Below are positions 16,830 to 25,475 of a stretch of 64,000 bases of DNA, one piece after another. Each line of letters starts with the position of its first letter. Within the stretch, counting starts at the first letter, position 1. Both the position numbers and the translations under genes were made by a program. Location of the stretch: the NCBI RefSeq assembly GCF_000253295.1, contig NC_015717.1:1364001-1428000 (forward strand), written 5' to 3'. A model generated the notes under the pieces. That model had not been told where the DNA came from. It searched no databases and saw nothing but the letters and a program-made list of their open reading frames with translations. Source of the stretch: Hyphomicrobium sp. MC1. Lineage in GTDB: Bacteria; Pseudomonadota; Alphaproteobacteria; Rhizobiales; Hyphomicrobiaceae.

Positions 16830-17870
16830 ATGTTTGGTTTAGGTGTCAAAAGAGCTTTCTCCGACAGCATTGCCATCGATCTCGGCACGGCCAACACGCT
16901 CGTTTTCGTCGCCGGACGCGGTGTGATCCTGAACGAGCCTTCGGTGGTCGCCATTCGCTCGCGCGGCGGCGTTCGCGAAGTTCTGGCCGTCGGCGAGAAG
17001 GCGAAACAGATGCTAGGGCGGACGCCGGAAAGCATCGAGACGATTCGGCCGCTGCGCGATGGCGTCATCGCCGATTTCGTCGCCACGGAAGAAATGCTGC
17101 GGCAATTCATCGGCCGCACCAAGTCCCTCGTTGAGTTCATTCGGCCGCGCATCCTGATCTGCGTGCCTGCCGGCGCGACGCCCGTCGAGCGGCGCGCGGT
17201 CTATGAAACCGCGATGCTGGCGGGGGCGCGGAAGGTCTACCTGGTCGAAGAACCTGTGGCGGCCGCTATCGGCGCTGGGCTGCCGATTGACGAGCCTAAG
17301 GGCTCGATGGTGGTCGATATCGGCGGCGGTACGACGGACGTTGCGGTGCTGTCGCTAGGTGGCGTCGTGCAGGCCAGCTCGATCCGCTGCGGCGGCAATG
17401 CGATGGACGAAGCCATCGTGCGCTATGTCCGTCGCCGTCATCAACTGCTGATCGGCGAAGCGAACGCTGAGCGCATCAAGATCGAGGCAGGGTCGGCGTC
17501 GCGCGTCGTCAACGGCGAGACGGCCGAGATCGTCATTCGCGGCCGCGAGATTCGCGAGGGTAAGCCCAAGACGGTCACGCTGAGCCCGCAAGATATCGCG
17601 GAGGCGCTTGAGCCGCCGATCGAGAAAATTGCCGAGTTCATACAACACACCATCGAGGACCTTCCGCCCGAGATTTCGACCGATATTTGCGAGCGCGGCA
17701 TTCACCTGTCGGGAGGCGGATCGAAGCTTGCAAAGCTCGATCAGGAACTCGAACGGCGGATCGGCGTCAAAGTTCATGTACCCGAACAGCCGGAGCAGTG
17801 TGTGATCTCCGGATCGGCCGCTATTCTGGAAGCGCTCAAGGAGCGCGAGCATCTTTTGATCAAGCCTTGA
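16830..17870 (+). CDS. mreB: Rod shape-determining actin homologue MreB
   Basis: 346-residue bacterial actin that forms membrane-bound filaments guiding lateral cell-wall synthesis. Actin-fold nucleotide motifs are intact: IAIDLGTANTLVFV (phosphate 1), MVVDIGGGTTDVAVLSL (phosphate 2), and the adenosine-binding IHLSGGGSKL. The N-terminus MFGLGVKRAFSDS could be the amphipathic membrane anchor. ATG 16830 gives the expected family start; a GTG six codons earlier is less likely. First gene of a five-gene cluster mreB-mreC-mreD-mrdA-rodA. Confidence 0.96.
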   Translation: MFGLGVKRAFSDSIAIDLGTANTLVFVAGRGVILNEPSVVAIRSRGGVREVLAVGEKAKQMLGRTPESIETIRPLRDGVIADFVATEEMLRQFIGRTKSLVEFIRPRILICVPAGATPVERRAVYETAMLAGARKVYLVEEPVAAAIGAGLPIDEPKGSMVVDIGGGTTDVAVLSLGGVVQASSIRCGGNAMDEAIVRYVRRRHQLLIGEANAERIKIEAGSASRVVNGETAEIVIRGREIREGKPKTVTLSPQDIAEALEPPIEKIAEFIQHTIEDLPPEISTDICERGIHLSGGGSKLAKLDQELERRIGVKVHVPEQPEQCVISGSAAILEALKEREHLLIKP

Positions 17871-17911
17871 GTTTGATCGACGTTCGAATTTGAGAGCAGC
17901 GGAACCCCTTT

Positions 17912-18838
17912 ATGACGCGCCTCAAGGAAGGTCATGTTTACTTCGGGCGCGGCGATGGCACGGCGTCGCGACGGCGTTTGCGTCCGCTGCTGCTTTTGCT
18001 CATTTTCATTTCAACAGCATTGATGCTGCTGAGCCGGCTCGATCACAGCATGCTCGGCGATGTGCGCTGGCAGATCGCGTCGTGGATGACGCCCGTATTC
18101 AAGACCGCGATGATACCGGTCGAGCCGATCCGCGAGATGGGGCACGCGATCTCGACGCAAGTGTCGCTGCAAGACGAAGTCGACCGGCTGCGGAAAGAGA
18201 ACCAGAAACTCGGCAGTTGGGAGTGGCGGGCGCGCCAGCTTGAAGCGAAGCTTGCCGGTCTCGAGGCGATTGCGAAAGTTGTCCCGGAGCAGAAGCTCGA
18301 TTTCATCACCAGCCGGGTGATCGCCGACTCGAGCGGCGCGTTCGTGCATAACGTCACCATCGACGCCGGGCGCGCGCGCAAAGTGAAATGCGGCTATCCG
18401 GTCGTCAATGCCGACGGGCTGATCGGACGCGTCGTCGATATCGGCCCCAATGCGGCGCGCGTGCTGCTGGCGACCGATCTTAATAGCCGCATTCCTGTGG
18501 TCGTCGGGCCGAAGGCGGTGCGCGCGATCATGGCGGGCGACAACAACTCGCAGCCGCGGCTGATCTACATTCCAGACGGCGCGAAGATTTCGCCAGGCGA
18601 TGACGTTTCCACCTCAGGGCAGGGCGGGCTATTTCCAATCGGGCTGCGTCTCGGCGTTGTTGCTGACGGTGCGAAGCCGCGCGTCGCACTGCGCGCCAAT
18701 CTTGATCGTCTCGATTACGTTAGCGTGCTTTTCTACGACGATCCGTCTGCGCATCTGACCGACGATCTCATGGGCGGCAAGGCTGCAAGCGACGCCGCGG
18801 GCACGGTGCCGAAATCATTCGAGAGAGCGGGCCCATGA
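17912..18838 (+). CDS. mreC: Rod shape-determining protein MreC
   Basis: 308-residue bitopic protein: a cytoplasmic basic start, one membrane helix (about residues 28-48), a coiled coil (about 80-115, SLQDEVDRLRKENQKLGSW) and periplasmic beta-barrel domains with VVNADGLIGRVVDIGPNAARVLLATD. It binds PBP2 and organises the elongation complex. Forty-one bases after mreB; its stop overlaps the mreD start (ATGA). Confidence 0.95.
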   Translation: MTRLKEGHVYFGRGDGTASRRRLRPLLLLLIFISTALMLLSRLDHSMLGDVRWQIASWMTPVFKTAMIPVEPIREMGHAISTQVSLQDEVDRLRKENQKLGSWEWRARQLEAKLAGLEAIAKVVPEQKLDFITSRVIADSSGAFVHNVTIDAGRARKVKCGYPVVNADGLIGRVVDIGPNAARVLLATDLNSRIPVVVGPKAVRAIMAGDNNSQPRLIYIPDGAKISPGDDVSTSGQGGLFPIGLRLGVVADGAKPRVALRANLDRLDYVSVLFYDDPSAHLTDDLMGGKAASDAAGTVPKSFERAGP

Positions 18839-19347
18839 GGTGGCTGCGGTTCCTGATGCCGGTCGCTTCCGTCGCAGCGCTGACGATCGTTGCGATCCTG
18901 CCGTGGGGCCTGCCGACAGTGGATCGCTTCGTGCTCCCGCTGCTGCCGGTCGTCGCCATTTATTATTGGACGCTCGATCGCGACGCATGGCTGCCGGAAT
19001 GGAGCATTTTTCTAGCCGGGCTTTTGCTCGATGTGCTGACCCAGGGGCCACTCGGCTATTGGGCGCTCGTCTATCTCGTCGCTTATGTCATTGCGGTTTA
19101 CTGCTCGCGCTTCGCGGTTGATACCACGGCGCTGAGGCTGGCGCTTTTCACCGGCGCGATCATCACCGTAACGCTCTTTGCGTGGCTTGCTGCTTCGGCG
19201 TATTTCCTTGCGTTTCTCGATGCTGAACCCTATGTGCGCGGCGCTGGCGTCGCGGTGCTGGCTGCCTCTCTTATCACGCTGTTGCGCCGCGTTGCCCGAT
19301 CCGCAGGAGCACCCGCCCGTCCCGTTCGACTGACGCGGGGGGATTGA
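18835..19347 (+). CDS. mreD: Rod shape-determining protein MreD
   Basis: 170-residue polytopic inner-membrane protein with five or six hydrophobic segments and the family region FLAGLLLDVLTQGPLGYWAL. It works with MreC in the elongation complex. Start overlaps the mreC stop and its own stop overlaps the mrdA start by one base, so the cluster is translationally coupled. Confidence 0.93.
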   Translation: MRWLRFLMPVASVAALTIVAILPWGLPTVDRFVLPLLPVVAIYYWTLDRDAWLPEWSIFLAGLLLDVLTQGPLGYWALVYLVAYVIAVYCSRFAVDTTALRLALFTGAIITVTLFAWLAASAYFLAFLDAEPYVRGAGVAVLAASLITLLRRVARSAGAPARPVRLTRGD

Positions 19348-21212
19348 TGGCGGACAAGCCTGACGACGATCTGAGGCGAAAGAACCAGTTCACGCGGCGG
19401 TCGGTGCTGCTGGGCTGCGCGCAGGCGGCGGGGTTTGGGTTGATCGGCTGGCGTCTCTATGACCTGCAGGTGGCGAATGCACGCCGTTACGCGCCGATGG
19501 CGGAAGAAAATCGCCTTAACGTGCAGGTGCTGACGCCGAAACGCGGTCGTATTCTCGATGCATTCGGACGCGTGCTGGCCGACAACGAAGAACTGTTTCG
19601 CGTGACGATCACGCCGGCGCTGGCGAAGGACGTCGGCGGCGTCCTGCAGCGCGTCGGACAGATCGTGCCGCTGACGGACGATCGTATCGCGCGGATCATT
19701 GCCCGCGCGCGCAAGCAAAACCGCAATCTGCCGACAACCGTCGCGTCGGATTTGTCATTCGATCAGGTGGCGAAGATCAACCTTTATGCGCCGAGCCTTC
19801 CCGGCATCAAGACCGATTTCGCCTGGCGCAGGCGCTATCGCGACGGCGCGGCGCTGAGCCATGTCGTCGGCTTCGTCGGTAGCGTCGAGCGCTTCGGCAT
19901 CGATGATGATGCCGTGATCCGCATTCCGGATATTCGCATCGGCAAGAGCGGCGCAGAGCTCGGTTTCGACGCCGATCTTCGCGGCACGGCAGGTACGCAG
20001 AAATCCGAAGTCGATGCTCGCGGACGCGTGGTGCGGAATATCGAGACTGTCGATCCGGTTGCCGGGAGCGATGTGCATCTCACGCTCGACAGCGAATTGC
20101 AGCGGCGCGTCGTCGATCGCATGCAGCGCGATGGACTGGCTTCTGTCGTTGTGCTGGACATCGCAACGGGTGCGATCCCGATCATGGCCTCGGTGCCGGG
20201 CTTTGATCCGGCGCAAATCGCGGGCGGCATCTCGGAAGCCGATTGGACGAAGCTTTCAGCGTCGGACGACAAGCCGCTGCTCAACCGGGCGGTCGCCGGT
20301 CTTTATACGCCGGGTTCTACATTCCTCATCGTAACGGCTTTGGCGGCGCTCGAAGCCGGCGTCGTTTCGCTCGACGAGCCCGTGTCATGCAGCGGTCGAT
20401 ACGAATATGGCGGGCAAATCTTTCGTTGTTCCAATCCGAACGGACACGGCAAGATCACCTTGCAGGAGGCCATCAGCGCGTCATGTGAGGTGTTCTTTTG
20501 CGAGATGTCGGCGCGGCTCGGCATCAAGCGCATCGCGCGTGCTGCGCGTGCGATGGGTTTGGGCGCGACGAACAACATCGGACTGCCTGACGAAAAGCCC
20601 GGCATCGTTCCGGATCGCGATTGGAAGCGCGGCAATCTCAATGCTGGTTGGCTCGGCGGTGAGACGCTGCTGACAGGCATCGGCCGCGGTTATCTGCAAG
20701 TCACTCCGCTGCAACTTGCCGTCGTCGCGGCGCGGATGGCGAGCGGACGTGCCGTCGTTCCGGTTCTGCGCAAGCCTGACAATCCGGCGGCGACGCAAGC
20801 GGTTGCGTTTGCCGACCTGCCTTTCCGATCCGCAGATTTCGACGCGGTGCGTGGCGGCATGTCGGCTGCCGTCAACGACACGAAGGGTTCGGCGACGGCG
20901 GCGCGGCTTGGTGACGGCAAAGGACCCGTTGCGGGCAAGTCAGGCGTTTCCGAGATCGGCGCGCGCGGGACGGATAGCGCCGACCGATCGAGACGCAATC
21001 ACGCATTGTTCGTCGGCTACGAGCCCGCAAATGCGCCGCGCTATGCGCTTGCTACTGTCATCGAGCATGCCGGTGACGGCGCGGTAGCCGCGGTTCTTGC
21101 GCGCGATGTCCTTGCGCTTGTCATCGACCGTGACGATCACGATCGCAGCAAATCGGGTGCCGATGGCAGCGAGGTTCCGCCGTTGAGTAAGCGCGCGGAG
21201 GAGGCGGGGTAA
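19347..21212 (+). CDS. mrdA: Penicillin-binding protein 2 with altered active site
   Basis: 621-residue class B PBP2, the transpeptidase partner of RodA. One N-terminal membrane helix (about 21-41), a pedestal domain (RGRILDAFGRVLADN, about 65) and a C-terminal transpeptidase domain. The SxxK motif, normally PGSTFK, reads PGSTFL: Ser324 is present but the essential lysine is Leu327. The second motif is S379-C-E and the third is K531-S-G in place of KTG. Surrounding blocks (NRAVAGLY, RNHALFVGYEP) are intact and the frame is uninterrupted, so this is not a decayed pseudogene. ATG 19347 overlaps the mreD stop; rodA follows with a one-base overlap. Probably deficient in transpeptidation but still able to scaffold or activate RodA. 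Confidence 0.9.
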   Translation: MADKPDDDLRRKNQFTRRSVLLGCAQAAGFGLIGWRLYDLQVANARRYAPMAEENRLNVQVLTPKRGRILDAFGRVLADNEELFRVTITPALAKDVGGVLQRVGQIVPLTDDRIARIIARARKQNRNLPTTVASDLSFDQVAKINLYAPSLPGIKTDFAWRRRYRDGAALSHVVGFVGSVERFGIDDDAVIRIPDIRIGKSGAELGFDADLRGTAGTQKSEVDARGRVVRNIETVDPVAGSDVHLTLDSELQRRVVDRMQRDGLASVVVLDIATGAIPIMASVPGFDPAQIAGGISEADWTKLSASDDKPLLNRAVAGLYTPGSTFLIVTALAALEAGVVSLDEPVSCSGRYEYGGQIFRCSNPNGHGKITLQEAISASCEVFFCEMSARLGIKRIARAARAMGLGATNNIGLPDEKPGIVPDRDWKRGNLNAGWLGGETLLTGIGRGYLQVTPLQLAVVAARMASGRAVVPVLRKPDNPAATQAVAFADLPFRSADFDAVRGGMSAAVNDTKGSATAARLGDGKGPVAGKSGVSEIGARGTDSADRSRRNHALFVGYEPANAPRYALATVIEHAGDGAVAAVLARDVLALVIDRDDHDRSKSGADGSEVPPLSKRAEEAG

Positions 21213-22345
21213 TGGAGACGATCTATTCCGCGTGGAATACCGGCCAGCCGCTTCGCATCGGCGCCAAGCTGTTGCGTATCCATTGGCCCGTGATTGCCAC
21301 GGTGTGCCTGCTTGCGGGAATCGGCACGGCGACGCTTTATTCCGTGTCGGGCGGCTCGTTTGTCCCGTGGGCGGAGCGGCATACGCTGCGTTTTCTCGTC
21401 ATGCTCGCCGTCGTCGTCATCATGGCGACGGTACGTCTCGAAGTCTGGATGAAACTCGCCTATCCGGTTTATGCGGTGGCCCTGCTGACGCTGGCCCTCG
21501 TGCCGTTCGTCGGTGTCGAGGCGCTCGGCGCGAAACGCTGGATCGGGGCGGGCGCGATCTCGTTTCAACCCTCAGAGTTGATGAAGCTCGCTTTGGTGGC
21601 GGCGCTCGCGCGCTACTATATGTGGCTGCCGCAGGAAGACGTGCGCCGCGTGCGTTATATTCTCATTCCTCTGGCAATGATCGGCATTCCGGTGCTGCTG
21701 ACGCTGCAGCAGCCGGATCTCGGCTCGGCAGCGTTGTTTCTGGTGTTGGGGCTGTCGCTGATGTTTCTCGCAGGTGTGCCGCTGCGCTATTTCGCGCTGG
21801 GCGCGATCCTGGCCGTTGCGGCGATGCCGGCGATCTGGTCGGGCATGCACGGCTATCAGAAGCGTCGCATCGAGGTCTTTCTCAATCCAGGGATGGACCC
21901 ACTCGGCGCCGGCTATCACATCATGCAGTCGAAAATCGCACTTGGCGCAGGCGGGATCGCTGGCTCGGGCTTCATGCACGGCACGCAGAGTCAGCTCGAT
22001 TTCGTGCCGGAGAAGCACACGGATTTCATCGCCAGTATCATCGGCGAGGAGTGGGGTTTCACGGGCATGATGCTGCTCATCGCCATCTATGCGGCGCTCA
22101 TTCTGATGATGATGCTGATGGCGCGCCGGTGCGATAACCGTTTTGCGCGCTTGGCCATCGCAGGCTCGGCGATGACGTTCTTCATATACGTCTTTATCAA
22201 TCTGGCGATGGTGACAGGCCTCGTGCCCGTCGTCGGCATTCCACTGCCACTCGTGTCTTATGGCGGGACGTCGATGACGACGCTGATGATCGGGCTCGGC
22301 ATTGCCATGTCGGCCTATGTGCACGGGCGCGACGGACGGCGCTGA
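21212..22345 (+). CDS. rodA: Peptidoglycan glycosyltransferase RodA
   Basis: 377-residue SEDS-family enzyme that polymerises lipid II into glycan strands. About ten membrane segments. Conserved SEDS features are present: GAKRWI, FQPSELMK, LQQPDLGSA, and the catalytic loop DFVPEKHTDFIASIIGEE with its aspartate, plus PLPLVSYGGTS near the end. So glycan polymerisation should be intact even though the partner PBP2 lacks its lysine. Start overlaps the mrdA stop (TAATG). Confidence 0.96.
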   Translation: METIYSAWNTGQPLRIGAKLLRIHWPVIATVCLLAGIGTATLYSVSGGSFVPWAERHTLRFLVMLAVVVIMATVRLEVWMKLAYPVYAVALLTLALVPFVGVEALGAKRWIGAGAISFQPSELMKLALVAALARYYMWLPQEDVRRVRYILIPLAMIGIPVLLTLQQPDLGSAALFLVLGLSLMFLAGVPLRYFALGAILAVAAMPAIWSGMHGYQKRRIEVFLNPGMDPLGAGYHIMQSKIALGAGGIAGSGFMHGTQSQLDFVPEKHTDFIASIIGEEWGFTGMMLLIAIYAALILMMMLMARRCDNRFARLAIAGSAMTFFIYVFINLAMVTGLVPVVGIPLPLVSYGGTSMTTLMIGLGIAMSAYVHGRDGRR

Positions 22346-22472
22346 AAGCCGCGGAACTTGCCCGTCCGGTCGTCCGGCGGGTGGTCAAAAAGCCCCATTT
22401 TCTCAATCGCGTGGCGAATGTGAGGGAGGGGGGTGGACAGAGCCCGCCAGCGATGCTATGCGCTCCGGTCTC

Positions 22473-22490
22473 GGGGCCCGTTCGGGCCCC
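22473..22490. terminator. Strong GC hairpin after rodA
   Basis: GGGGCCC and GGGCCCC with a four-base loop, in the 196-bp gap between rodA and tRNA-Lys. There is no T-run, so termination is only a possibility. Confidence 0.35.
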
Positions 22491-22541
22491 TTCGCCGTCC
22501 TTGGAGGCTTCGCGCCTTCGATATTCAGGCGGTGTTGGTAC

Positions 22542-22617
<76 letters not shown>

Positions 22618-23049
22618 ATCAAAGATATTTCGCGTGAATTCAGCAAGCTAAGTCTTACAATTGCAGCTGATTAAAAAAATTCGCTGATTTTCTCGAGCTT
22701 AGGCGAACCGCTCCGGGTTACGAATTGTCCGTGAGGACAGGTCGCCCCTTCGAAGCGGAGCCGACAGCTTTAATCGTGCCCGCGTGTCTCGGGTCTGCTT
22801 GCTCTGTAGTCCCGCAAGCGTTCTCGCTGGAACAGGTCAATTTTGACAGCATGTTCAAGTACAGATGACTTAGACCAGCGATGTCCCCCTAGAAGCGTTG
22901 TCGGGCCTGCGGTTGTTTTGCTTGTCTGTCTCGATTGCGCACAGAATTTTCTGTAGCGGACGTAGTGTCACGGACATCCATCTTTTAGAGTAGCCGTAAG
23001 TCGGAGGTGGCGGCGAATAGTTTGTTTCGAGGTCACGGGGACAGGTGTC
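22618..23049. other. Gene-free left edge of the tRNA-Lys island
   Basis: 432 bases with no supportable gene. The first 60 bases are AT-rich (TTAAAAAAATTCGC). No integrase sequence is recognisable here, although an island of this kind normally carries one next to the tRNA. Confidence 0.5.
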
Positions 23050-25146
23050 ATGGCCGCTTTGCAGACTCAAAGTGTTTGCGGTGTCTCGGTCGTGATGCCC
23101 GTTTATAACAGTGCACGTTATCTCGACGCCGCAATCGACAGCATTCTGCGCCAGACATTTTCGGATTTTGAATTTCTTATCATCGACGACGGGTCCACGG
23201 ACGGCTCCTACGAACGTCTTCTGGAATGGCAAAGGCGCGATGAGCGCATCCATTTGATTGGTCGTCCACATCGGGGTATTGTCGCTTGTCTGAACGAGGG
23301 ACTCGCGGCTGCACAAGGCGCGATCATCTCGCGCATGGATGCAGACGATGTGTCTTTCCCCCAACGCCTCGAGCGACAAGTCGCGTTTCTGAAAGACAAT
23401 CCCGGCATCGCTGTCGTGGGTTCGGCAATTCGCTTTATCGACATCGACGGAAATCCGCTTTCGACCGCCGCATATCCCACAACGCCGGATGAGGCGATGG
23501 TGGCGCTCGATCGGGGAAACGCGCCTGTAGCGCATCCCGCGATTGCGATGCGCCGCGATGCGGCACTCGCCGTTGGGGGATATCGGCCTCTCTTCGATTT
23601 TGCTGAAGATTTCGACTTGTGGCTCCGGCTCGTCGAGCACCATCAGATCAGCAATCTGCCGGACGTGCTGCTCGAGTTTCGCGTGCATGGTAAGAACGTC
23701 TCGACCACGCGACGTTGGGAGCAGGCACTGGCGGCACATATCGCCAGATTTTCTGCGAAGCGCCGACGAGCCGGGTTTCCGGACCCGGTCGAGGGCGTAT
23801 CGAATTTAAAGTTGGAGCATCTTGAAGAATTACATCTTTCGGCTGCGGAACGTTCTTCTGTTCTTGCTGATCTGGCCGAAGCCGCGCTGGTTTCGTATGA
23901 GGCTGGGAAACGGCATAGCTATCTTCTGCATGCGTTCGATAGTCTCATGGCCAAAGATGAGCTAAAATCCTCACGAGACCGCCGTTCCGCACGAAAGCTC
24001 ATCGCACGATTGTGGATGACGAGCGCACCATCAGATGCAGCTCGCCTTACGGCGCAGATTACGAGAAAACTCGCAACAGGGCGGGATTTGCGAGCCATGT
24101 CAAATCAGGACGCTGTCCATCGCTGGCTTCTGCACGGTTCTGATCCGACAGGGCCGCTGACAGGCGCCCCGCGGGACCTGCTGTCGGCCCAAGGGATGCA
24201 GCAGCTCGTGATTGAGGGAGACGCACACGGCGTTCTTCCTATCCTGATGGACAACATCCCCGGCCTCAAAGACAACGACGATTATGAGCTTGCCCGGAAC
24301 GACGCGCTATCGAGAAGGCGCATCGGTACGACATTCTCCGCAATGCTGCGCATCCACTGCGATGCGATACTCCGTGCGGCCAAAGATCTTCCGCTGACTG
24401 TCGTTAAGGGACAAACCTTCGCGCGAGTGCTTTACCCGAAGCCTTCTTTCCGGCCGTTCACCGATATCGATCTGCTTGTTGCGCCGGATGCTGTTCCGGC
24501 TATCAGCGAAATTCTCGCAGGCCACGGATTCGTAATGGTCGAGGACGGTCATGATCCCGTACGGCTGGAAACGAAATGGCTCCATCGCGACAACGCGACG
24601 TTGATGGTCGAAGTGCACACGAACCTGGTCCATCATCCGAAGTTGAGGTCAGCTCTTTCGCTAGCTTACGAGGACATCGCCGATGGACCGGAGTCGGCCG
24701 CTGCTTTAATGACAATTGCGGCCCTCCATGGAGCGTTACATCGGTTCGAACGCCTCCGGCAAGTCGTCGATATCTGCCAAGCCGCCAGGCATCTTTCGAC
24801 ACCTAAAGACGAAGCTCTGTTCGCGCGGATGCTGGACAAGAGCGGGGCAAGATTTGCGGCGGTCGCTGGACTGGAACTAGCTTACAGCATTTTCGGTGAA
24901 CCGCGTTGCCGGGAAATCGCGCGTGAGATCGGTCCGACGAGATATACTTTTTTTGCGCGGGCACTCGTTGGGCGATCGGCAGTCGTCTCGACAATGAGCA
25001 GCGCTCGCTTGTATCATTCCTGGCGACGGCAGTTATTCCGGATGATGCTCATGAAAAGTCGGACCTTCCAAGGGAGGCGTAACATTGCACACCCGGAAGG
25101 GGCCTTCGACCCGGCAGACACGTTGGTGCAAAATCGTTTAGAGTGA
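23050..25146 (+). CDS. GT2 glycosyltransferase fused to a nucleotidyltransferase-like domain
   Basis: 698 residues in two parts. Residues about 8-240 are a GT-A glycosyltransferase family 2 domain: VSVVMPVYNSARYLDAAI, IIDDGSTDGS, the metal-binding M-D97-A-D99-D100 cluster, and an ED-F-DLWLRL acceptor-base region. Residues about 425-640 match the NTP_transf_5 type nucleotidyltransferase-like fold: VVKGQTFARVLYP (about 450) and the metal-binding FRPFTDIDLLV (about 467-475), later VEVHTNLV. The middle third is unassigned helix. No signal peptide or membrane helix, so cytoplasmic. ATG 23050 has only a weak AGG site. PqqD follows after 9 bp. NTP_transf_5 domains often accompany PqqD and HPr-kinase-like genes in peptide-modification loci; fusion to GT2 is unusual. 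Confidence 0.82.
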   Translation: MAALQTQSVCGVSVVMPVYNSARYLDAAIDSILRQTFSDFEFLIIDDGSTDGSYERLLEWQRRDERIHLIGRPHRGIVACLNEGLAAAQGAIISRMDADDVSFPQRLERQVAFLKDNPGIAVVGSAIRFIDIDGNPLSTAAYPTTPDEAMVALDRGNAPVAHPAIAMRRDAALAVGGYRPLFDFAEDFDLWLRLVEHHQISNLPDVLLEFRVHGKNVSTTRRWEQALAAHIARFSAKRRRAGFPDPVEGVSNLKLEHLEELHLSAAERSSVLADLAEAALVSYEAGKRHSYLLHAFDSLMAKDELKSSRDRRSARKLIARLWMTSAPSDAARLTAQITRKLATGRDLRAMSNQDAVHRWLLHGSDPTGPLTGAPRDLLSAQGMQQLVIEGDAHGVLPILMDNIPGLKDNDDYELARNDALSRRRIGTTFSAMLRIHCDAILRAAKDLPLTVVKGQTFARVLYPKPSFRPFTDIDLLVAPDAVPAISEILAGHGFVMVEDGHDPVRLETKWLHRDNATLMVEVHTNLVHHPKLRSALSLAYEDIADGPESAAALMTIAALHGALHRFERLRQVVDICQAARHLSTPKDEALFARMLDKSGARFAAVAGLELAYSIFGEPRCREIAREIGPTRYTFFARALVGRSAVVSTMSSARLYHSWRRQLFRMMLMKSRTFQGRRNIAHPEGAFDPADTLVQNRLE

Positions 25147-25155
25147 GGGTATCTC

Positions 25156-25449
25156 ATGCTCCATCGAACTGTTCCCAGGCAAGCCTTCGGGTTCTTTACC
25201 GAAGAGATGGACGGCGAAAGCGTTCTGTTTCGTCTCGGCAGGCCTAAGGCCATTCACCTGAACGAGACCGCCGCTTTGATCTGGAAACTGAGCGATGGTA
25301 CACGGTCGGTCCAGGATCTGATTGATTTTCTGAAAGCCGAATATCCGGATGCGCAGTCCGACGTGGAGGTCGATGTCGAGCGCGCGGTCGCCGACCTGAT
25401 GCGGGTAGGCGCGCTTCTTTCAACGGAAGCAAAAAGCGCAACGCCTTAG
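25156..25449 (+). CDS. PqqD-like peptide-binding (RRE) protein
   Basis: 97 residues with the PqqD winged-helix pattern: an N-terminal strand pair (FGFFTEEMDGESVLF), the AIHLNETAALIWKLSDGTRSVQDLIDFL core (hLNxxAxxIWxLxDG), and a helix of V-D-V-ERAVADLMRVGALL. PqqD domains hold precursor peptides by their leader and present them to modifying enzymes. Nine bases after the GT2-nucleotidyltransferase gene, so cotranscribed. No pqqABCE genes are near, so this is a stand-alone recognition element, presumably for the 78-residue peptide encoded at 27342-27578. Confidence 0.9.
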   Translation: MLHRTVPRQAFGFFTEEMDGESVLFRLGRPKAIHLNETAALIWKLSDGTRSVQDLIDFLKAEYPDAQSDVEVDVERAVADLMRVGALLSTEAKSATP

Positions 25450-25475
25450 AGAACGAGAGAAGCCGGCGATGACCG

